Source: CAYRGQ01 sp964423925 (GTDB lineage Bacteria > Bacteroidota > Bacteroidia > Sphingobacteriales > Sphingobacteriaceae). Taken from it: DNA of 20,769 bases. This document shows positions 16,079 through 20,769 of this stretch, piece by piece. A program made the position numbers and the translations under genes. Every line of letters begins with the position of its first letter. Within the stretch, counting starts at the first letter, position 1. Under the pieces are notes generated by a model. That model did not search any database, was not told where the DNA came from, and worked only from the letters and a program-made list of their open reading frames with translations. The stretch spans positions 1 through 20,769 of the forward strand of contig CAYRGQ010000050.1 of NCBI GenBank assembly GCA_964423925.1, read 5' to 3'.

Positions 16079-17316
16079 TTTAAGGGACGGAGTTCGTAGG
16101 TTTTAATGACCGGTTGCCGGCTGACATTAATTTGCCCCTCTAGCCACGCAATGATGAAATCCATATCTTCCAGGCCTTGCTTGTGGTTTCCTTGCTCGTA
16201 GGAGCGGAATCCGAGGATATAGGTTCTGTTCATGGGTCGGTACTGTTGGAAAAACAAGCCGTTTTTCTTGGCAATATAGTCGCTAAGCCGGGCCGCCTGC
16301 GTCTGCGAGATCCCGTGGTTTAATATTACGCCCGCCGCCCAATCGGCCGCCGAAGCGGTGGCAAGCTGCCGGCCGTTTTCGGTCAGCGTATAGAACCCGG
16401 CTGCAAGGCCTCGCACCTCTACGGTAACCGAAGACTCCTTTTTGTATACGCCGCTCGCCGTCACGGGCAGGGGCAGTAGGGGTTCGCGGTAAGTAAACAC
16501 GATGCCCCCTTGGTTACTAGACAGAATTTTGGCTTGCTCAGATTTTGGCGCACTGGGCTGTGAGGCGTCAATGGCGACGGTTGACCCACGCGAAGCCCAA
16601 CCTAATTGTGACTCGAGCGTCTGCGCCAAGAAGTAGTAGCCGGCTTCGTTAAGGTGTATGCCGTTATCAAGAAACAGGCCGTCCATATTGGCAGCCAGCT
16701 GCGTGTAAAAGTCAACGAAGCGCTTTTTGCGACGCGATGCGACGGAAGAAATGGCGTCGGTGTATAATTTTAGGTTTTTCTGCACGGTAGCGGTCTGCGC
16801 TGCGTCGCCCGCTTCGCGTACTGGAATCGGTGACACGAGGATGGTCTGCGCGCCCATGGCATCTATCGAGTCGATAATTGCCTCCAGCCCTTGTGTGAAG
16901 TGCTTAACGCCCGCCTGTCCCCGTTGTGCTTCCACGCCTCCGTAGGCCAAGAAAACGTAGTCGGGTTCTGTATGCCGAATCTGTTGAAAAAGTTGTTGGT
17001 AAGGCGTAGGCGGCGTAGTGAACGTGCTGCGCGCTTCCGCAAAAACGTTATCGCCCATCCAGCCCAGATTTCGAAACGTAATTTCCCGATCCGGCCAGCG
17101 CGTAGCAAGCACATACTCGAGATAGCCTTTAGCAATCTCATTCTCGAACAATGAACCTCCCAGGAAAAGAACTCGGGCGCCGGGTTTTAACTCCAACGCT
17201 GACGAGCTGGCCCCTCGCTGGGCCTGTGCGGACATGGGTGCACTGGCGAATAGTAAAAAGAGCACTCCATAGGCCCCCAAAAATGACCTTCTTACGATCT
17301 TTTTATTAATTGACAT
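16075..17316 (-). CDS. Exported SGNH/GDSL-hydrolase-like protein
   Basis: A 413-residue exported protein of the SGNH fold. The N-terminus has VRRSFLG (8-14) and a hydrophobic stretch cleaved near AQA (residue 32), so Sec or Tat export is possible. Block I is FLGGSLFE with candidate nucleophile Ser55; FRNLGW matches block II of the SGNH domain in the cupredoxin fusion; block V is DNGIHLNEAGY. Block III, where Asn is expected (GMNES in the fusion), reads YGGVEAQ, so an oxyanion-hole residue is missing and activity may be altered. About 190 further residues after the SGNH core correspond to the linker region of the fused paralogue. It overlaps the propeller-cytochrome gene by four bases and follows the FG-GAP gene by 44, so the products probably act together outside the cytoplasm. 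Confidence 0.87.
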   Translation of the reverse strand: MSINKKIVRRSFLGAYGVLFLLFASAPMSAQAQRGASSSALELKPGARVLFLGGSLFENEIAKGYLEYVLATRWPDREITFRNLGWMGDNVFAEARSTFTTPPTPYQQLFQQIRHTEPDYVFLAYGGVEAQRGQAGVKHFTQGLEAIIDSIDAMGAQTILVSPIPVREAGDAAQTATVQKNLKLYTDAISSVASRRKKRFVDFYTQLAANMDGLFLDNGIHLNEAGYYFLAQTLESQLGWASRGSTVAIDASQPSAPKSEQAKILSSNQGGIVFTYREPLLPLPVTASGVYKKESSVTVEVRGLAAGFYTLTENGRQLATASAADWAAGVILNHGISQTQAARLSDYIAKKNGLFFQQYRPMNRTYILGFRSYEQGNHKQGLEDMDFIIAWLEGQINVSRQPVIKTYELRPLK

Positions 17317-17360
17317 GATTTAGATTTAGCGTTACTATCGGTGGTGACTGGCGTAGCTCC

Positions 17361-18548
17361 TTATCGTATTCCATCGTTAAAAAACACCCATAGCCCATCT
17401 TTGCCGGCTACTACGATGTCTTTCCTGCCGGTCCCGCGTAGATCGGCCACTTGCATGAAAATACCAGTACCCTTGCCGATGCCGGGCGGGCCGTAGGCAA
17501 TGACGTGTTTAGTAAAAGACTTGCCGTCCCAAGTAAAATAATATAGACCCACGTCGTCGTGCGCGCCCGGATCACCGTCGTTATGTCCGCGGTAGCGCTT
17601 GCCCGTGATGAGCTCAGGTTTCCCATCGCCGGTGATGTCGGTCCAGACTAATTCGTGATACTGCGAGGCCGAATCGTCGATGAGGTGCTTCCTAAACGTA
17701 CGTTTGCCTTGGGCGTCCACGTGTTGCTCATACCAGAAGATACCGTAATCATGGCCATTCCCCACGATGAAGTCGTTTTTGCCATCGCCATTGAGGTCGG
17801 TGACGATAATCGGTATGCTGGCATTGGGCCCAAGGTCAAAATCGGCGTGGAAGACCCATGTGTTGTTTCCCTTGTTTTCTATCCAGCCATTGGCGACGAT
17901 CAAATCGCCTTTGCCGTCTCCGTTGATGTCGCCAAATCCGAGTCCGTGGCTTTTATAATCGCCCACTTCATAGCGGACAAACTTGTTGGGACCTTCCAGC
18001 TTAAAATAATGCAGCGGCGCAGTAGGCGTATTTGGAACGATTTCCAGTTGACCGTCTCCATCCAAGTCCCAAGCCCGGACCGTTTCGACATTGCCAATCT
18101 TGCCGATTTCGTGAGCGGGCCATGCGCCGGCGGTACCCACATTTTCATGCCAGCGAAGCGTTTCACCAAACCAACCACCGGTAATGAAGTCCATATGCCC
18201 GTCTTGGTTCACGTCCATGGCAATGGTCGCGAAGTCGTCATAATATTCGCCATAGGCAGGTTGGTCGCCTAACCGATGCCGCTTGCGGAAAATCGTCTTG
18301 GCGTCGCCCTCGTTAAAATAAACGAAATCGCCGGAAACGAGGTCGGGCTTACCGTCGTTGTTAACGTCAATGACGCCCACGGATTCGAAACTCTCGGCCG
18401 CTACGAAATGGGGAGAAAACCTCACTTTGCCCCGTTGCTGTGCTAGTAGGGGCGTCGCTACACCGCCTAGCACGGCCGATAGCATCAATACTCGAGGAAA
18501 TAGCCCCCAGCGCCCAAGAAACTCTTTGGCCATAAGACTCGACATCAT
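17361..18548 (-). CDS. Secreted FG-GAP/VCBS repeat protein
   Basis: A 395-residue exported protein, first gene of operon 1. A signal peptide ends near residue 36 (TPLLA). Seven calcium-binding-like repeat cores are visible: DVNNDGKPD, DVNQDGHMD, DLDGDGQLE, DINGDGKGD, DLNGDGKND, DITGDGKPE and DLRGTGRKD, the pattern of an integrin-alpha-type seven-bladed propeller occupying the whole mature protein. The last core has lost one acidic position. Such proteins bind glycans or protein partners, and some FG-GAP proteins are lyases; no catalytic residues are recognisable here. It precedes the SGNH gene by 44 bases. ATGs at 18548, 18545 and 18533 are all possible starts; I kept the first. Confidence 0.88.
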   Translation of the reverse strand: MMSSLMAKEFLGRWGLFPRVLMLSAVLGGVATPLLAQQRGKVRFSPHFVAAESFESVGVIDVNNDGKPDLVSGDFVYFNEGDAKTIFRKRHRLGDQPAYGEYYDDFATIAMDVNQDGHMDFITGGWFGETLRWHENVGTAGAWPAHEIGKIGNVETVRAWDLDGDGQLEIVPNTPTAPLHYFKLEGPNKFVRYEVGDYKSHGLGFGDINGDGKGDLIVANGWIENKGNNTWVFHADFDLGPNASIPIIVTDLNGDGKNDFIVGNGHDYGIFWYEQHVDAQGKRTFRKHLIDDSASQYHELVWTDITGDGKPELITGKRYRGHNDGDPGAHDDVGLYYFTWDGKSFTKHVIAYGPPGIGKGTGIFMQVADLRGTGRKDIVVAGKDGLWVFFNDGIR

Positions 18549-18570
18549 ATTTGTAAAAGTGGCATTCAGA

Positions 18571-18584
18571 TTTATTGCAATAAA
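18571..18584. repeat. 14-bp perfect palindrome in the leader of operon 1
   Basis: TTTATTGCAATAAA equals its reverse complement and lies 22 bases upstream of the FG-GAP start codon, downstream of the inferred promoter. That is a position suited to a repressor. Operon 2 has no equivalent. Confidence 0.45.
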
Positions 18585-18637
18585 CGCTGAACTGGTTAAC
18601 TGTAACTACTCAAAAGTGAGCTTTTCGATGCACACGG

Positions 18638-18656
18638 GCATCCTGCACCATACTGC
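18638..18656 (-). repeat. Shared 19-bp upstream motif, copy B
   Basis: Identical to copy A at 11020-11038 and in the same orientation relative to its operon. It starts 16 bases downstream of the stop codon of the flavoprotein gene. On the minus strand its ATG could also open a 13-codon frame (18651-18610) that begins with the same five residues, MVQDA, as the equivalent frame in copy A. Confidence 0.7.
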
Positions 18657-18672
18657 TTTTGTGCGATGGACA

Positions 18673-19791
18673 TTATTTTCCCATCCCCAGGTAGTGGGTC
18701 AGTTCCTGTGCCGCGGCTCGACCTGCTCGATTGGCACCGATTGTGGATGCGGAGGGGCCATAGCCAACGAGATGAATGCGGGGGTCCGCCGCCACTTGGG
18801 TAGCTAGACGCCCCGCCATGGTAATTCCACCGGCGGGCTCAGGCAGCAGAAGCGGCATGAGGTGGTCCAATGAGCTTCGGAAGCCCGTACACCACAGGAT
18901 GACATCGACGTCAGCGGTGCGTCCGTCTGCCCAACGAACGCCCCTAGCCGTGATCTCGTTAAACATCGGCTGGCGGCTGAGGACCCCGCGGGCACGCATA
19001 GCCTGGATAGCGGGTGTCACCGGCAGCCCAGTGACCGATACCACCGATCCTGCGGGCAGGCCCCGGCGCACTCGGTCTTCAACAATCGCTACCGCCGCAC
19101 GTCCCCGCGCTTCATCAAAAGGTCCTTCCACAAATTGCGGCTCGCGGCGGGTGACCCACGTGGTCTTCGTCACCCGGGAAACCTCATCCAACAATTGGAT
19201 AGCAGAAATCCCTGCCCCAACCACCAGCACATGCTTATTTCTGAAATATTCGGATGTCCGATAATCGCGCGTGTGTAGCTGCTCACCTTCGAAAAGGGAT
19301 GCGCCAGGATAGTCGGGAATATATGGCTTGTTCCAGGTGCCCGTTGCGTTGATGATCCCGTTTGAGGAGAACTGTCCCTTGTCTGTTTCTACCCGAAACC
19401 TTCCTTCGCGTTCGCATACCACTTTTACGTTCACGGGCCGATATACGGATAGACCATAAGTTTTTTCATATGCTTCGAAGTAGCGCGGCACAGCAACGTA
19501 AGCCGGTACTTCCGTGGCACGCGTATCGCCGACCGTATCCGCAAAGGGCAACCCAGGCAAGTCATGAACGCGATTGACTGTACTCAGTGTCAGGGAAGGC
19601 CATCGATATTGCCACGCCCCGCCGGGATGAGGCGCCGCATCCAACACGATGAAATCCCGTCCGACCGACAAACCGAGCTGTTTTAGGTGGTAGGCAGACG
19701 ACAGCCCCGCCTGCCCAGCCCCGATAACGACGATGCCGGTTTTGAAAATGAGTCGTGGTTGGTTCGGTTCCGCCATCGCGAATGTACCCAT
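18673..19791 (-). CDS. FAD/NAD(P)-dependent flavoprotein monooxygenase-like
   Basis: A 372-residue cytosolic flavoprotein of the CzcO/flavin-monooxygenase group. The FAD loop GAGQAG is at 24-29, ATGTWNKP follows the first nucleotide domain, FEGEQLHTRDY matches the FMO signature FxGxxxHxxxY, GAGISA is the NADPH loop, and WCTGFR and GYGPSAS close the C-terminal FAD contacts. It probably oxygenates a small organic substrate or acts as an oxidoreductase; the substrate is unknown. It is slightly shorter than typical FMOs. ATGs at 19791 and 19776 are both plausible. It lies 35 bases after the DUF1080 gene, so the two are probably cotranscribed, but its role in carbohydrate use is not obvious and it may be unrelated to the operons downstream. 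Confidence 0.88.
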   Translation of the reverse strand: MGTFAMAEPNQPRLIFKTGIVVIGAGQAGLSSAYHLKQLGLSVGRDFIVLDAAPHPGGAWQYRWPSLTLSTVNRVHDLPGLPFADTVGDTRATEVPAYVAVPRYFEAYEKTYGLSVYRPVNVKVVCEREGRFRVETDKGQFSSNGIINATGTWNKPYIPDYPGASLFEGEQLHTRDYRTSEYFRNKHVLVVGAGISAIQLLDEVSRVTKTTWVTRREPQFVEGPFDEARGRAAVAIVEDRVRRGLPAGSVVSVTGLPVTPAIQAMRARGVLSRQPMFNEITARGVRWADGRTADVDVILWCTGFRSSLDHLMPLLLPEPAGGITMAGRLATQVAADPRIHLVGYGPSASTIGANRAGRAAAQELTHYLGMGK

Positions 19792-19826
19792 CGGTGCTGA
19801 AGCCGCACCAATGGCTTGCGTTCTAT

Positions 19827-20516
19827 TTAGCTATCCGAAAGCTGGCTAATGGGCGTGAGCAGTAATTTTCTAAACTCCACTTCAGATCCTTCTGCTTGCA
19901 GGGCAATTTGTCCATGATCCGCCGTGCAGTTAAAGCCGTCATTCACCAAGTCGCCATTGACCCACACCCGGATATTGCGTCCTAGGACCTCGATGACCAT
20001 GCGGTTCCACTCGCCCAGTGGTGCTTCCGAACCATCAGTAAGGTTGCGTATGCGCCGTTCCTTGCCTTCTATTCCTCCCCAGTTTTCCTTCGGCCCGCGG
20101 CGAGCTTCCATGTCGGGCACTTCGATATCCTCATGGATACACCAAAAGTCGCCCGCATTTTCGTGCATCATTTGTACTTCAATGGATTGGGGGAACATAC
20201 CGTACAACGCCCGTGGTGTGGAGGCGTGCACCAGCACGCCGCAATTCCCGGGTTTGCCCGGAAAACGGTATTCGACTTCCAAGCGATAGTTTTTATGCAC
20301 TTCGTCCGTTATCAAATGTCCGTTAGGCGTCCCCAGGCTCACGAGCTTGCCATCACGGACAATAAAGGGGCTTGAGACGGCAGGATCGTCGTCCATGGCA
20401 GGCACGTCGGCACGCCAGCCTGCTAGGTCTTTGCCGTTAAACAGGCTTCGGGATTGGGCGTTCGCGTACGCAATGGTGCAGATAAACGATACGAAAAAGG
20501 TGATGGATTTGATCAT
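19827..20516 (-). CDS. Secreted DUF1080 (3-keto-disaccharide hydrolase domain) protein
   Basis: A 229-residue periplasmic protein consisting of one DUF1080 (PF06439) lectin-like domain. The signal peptide is cleaved after AYANA (residue 20). Family marks are SLFNGKDLAGW at the mature N-terminus, NYRLEVEYRF, NCGVLVHAS, EWNRMVIEVLGRNIRVWVNG and EVEFRKLLLTPI at the end. Some DUF1080 members cleave 3-keto-glycosides made by Gfo/Idh/MocA enzymes. That pairing would suit the Tat-exported Gfo/Idh/MocA proteins here, although they are in other operons. It has its own promoter (20571-20601). Confidence 0.9.
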   Translation of the reverse strand: MIKSITFFVSFICTIAYANAQSRSLFNGKDLAGWRADVPAMDDDPAVSSPFIVRDGKLVSLGTPNGHLITDEVHKNYRLEVEYRFPGKPGNCGVLVHASTPRALYGMFPQSIEVQMMHENAGDFWCIHEDIEVPDMEARRGPKENWGGIEGKERRIRNLTDGSEAPLGEWNRMVIEVLGRNIRVWVNGDLVNDGFNCTADHGQIALQAEGSEVEFRKLLLTPISQLSDS

Positions 20517-20545
20517 AAGCGGTTATAAATGGGATGTGTTTTTAA

Positions 20546-20570
20546 CGGGAGCGTACGAACGCCCCTCCCG
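20546..20570 (-). other. Inverted repeat at the DUF1080 start site
   Basis: CGGGAG (20546-20551) and CTCCCG (20565-20570) form a 6-bp stem around 13 bases, directly adjoining the -7 box. A further GCGT/ACGC pair lies inside. No T-run follows, so it is not a terminator. It could be an operator at the transcription start or a 5'-end hairpin. Confidence 0.35.
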
Positions 20571-20601
20571 CAAACCTACCGAAATGGACGCGCAATTGCA
20601 A
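20571..20601 (-). promoter_or_regulatory. Promoter of the DUF1080 gene
   Basis: A perfect -7 box TAGGTTTG (20578 to 20571) with a TTG (20601 to 20599) 20 bases upstream fits the Bacteroidota consensus. It leaves a leader of about 50 bases before the ATG at 20516. Confidence 0.5.
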
Positions 20602-20669
20602 GGAGGCAGCGCGTAGAAACGTATGCGGCACGAAGTCCCTTATCTTCTTGCGTCCTGTGAAGAATCGCG

Positions 20670-20769
20670 TTAGGGCGCGCTTATCTCTCCTTCGATGTAC
20701 CCCAGTACTGCATTAATCAGATCCGTTCCCGCCCCCGGTTTGAACGGGGTAACGGTGGTCTCGTAGCCG
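20670..20769 (-). CDS. Partial gene, C-terminal 32 codons
   Basis: An open frame enters from the right edge on the minus strand and ends at TAA (20672 to 20670). The 32 visible residues contain TPFKPGAGTDLINAVLGYI and end in EGEISAP. I do not recognise the family. It lies 153 bases upstream of the DUF1080 gene, in the same direction, and the gap contains the DUF1080 promoter. Codon use resembles the neighbours. The reading frame is open throughout, but 32 codons are weak evidence on their own. Confidence 0.55.
   Translation of the reverse strand, partial: GYETTVTPFKPGAGTDLINAVLGYIEGEISAP

Larger units (their letters stand above)
18549..18672 (-). promoter_or_regulatory. Intergenic control region of operon 1
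   Basis: This 124-base gap contains the second copy of the 19-mer (18656 to 18638), a near-consensus -7 box CACTTTTG (18618 to 18611, one mismatch from TAnnTTTG) and a perfect 14-bp palindrome TTTATTGCAATAAA (18571-18584) in the leader. The order of elements matches the control region of operon 2. Spacing from the 19-mer to the ATG is 89 bases, against 123 for operon 2. Confidence 0.55.

Noticed and set aside
1..20769. tRNA, rRNA, CRISPR, insertion sequences or prophage
   Set aside because: No transposase, integrase, regular repeat array or tRNA-like fold was recognised. The only exact repeat noted is the 19-mer pair.

Overview
The window looks like a chromosomal segment of a Bacteroidota bacterium. 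Four upstream regions carry exact matches to the phylum's -7 promoter box TAnnTTTG. Start codons generally lack Shine-Dalgarno sequences. The gene families (Tat-exported Gfo/Idh/MocA proteins, GxDLY-type SGNH hydrolases, DUF1080, Pirellula/Verrucomicrobium-type propeller-HEAT proteins, an Omp85-like barrel) are typical of carbohydrate-degrading Bacteroidota. I cannot name a genus. No RNA gene, insertion sequence or CRISPR array was found.

Layout: a strong leftward promoter with two AT-rich palindromes lies at the left edge and serves a gene outside the window. A rightward BamA/TamA-type barrel gene (233-1381) converges on rfbC (1378-1923), and their stop codons share CTAG. Everything else is on the minus strand. 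Operon 2 (10896 down to 2023) holds an arabonate-type IlvD/Edd dehydratase, an SDR dehydrogenase, a GxDLY SGNH hydrolase, an SGNH-propeller-HEAT-cupredoxin lipoprotein, a GH109-type Gfo/Idh/MocA protein and a DUF2271-like secreted protein. It is tightly packed, with TAATG and ATGA junctions. Operon 1 (18548 down to 12593, possibly reading through to 11161) holds an FG-GAP repeat protein, an SGNH hydrolase, a propeller-HEAT-cytochrome c lipoprotein and a second Tat-exported Gfo/Idh/MocA protein. To the right are a DUF1080 gene and a flavoprotein oxidoreductase behind their own promoter, then the last 32 codons of a gene cut by the window edge.

The most interesting feature is that the two operons look like paralogous modules under common control. 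Each encodes a homologous propeller-HEAT protein, but one ends in an azurin-like copper domain and the other carries a c-type haem. In one the SGNH domain is fused to the propeller; in the other it is a separate gene overlapping it by ATGA. Both operons are preceded, in the same orientation, by the identical 19-mer GCAGTATGGTGCAGGATGC followed by a promoter-like box. I infer a co-regulated extracytoplasmic glycan deacylation, oxidation and cleavage system that passes electrons to copper or haem, with a cytosolic sugar-acid branch (IlvD plus SDR). The enzymatic roles of the propeller proteins and the substrate are not established by the sequence.
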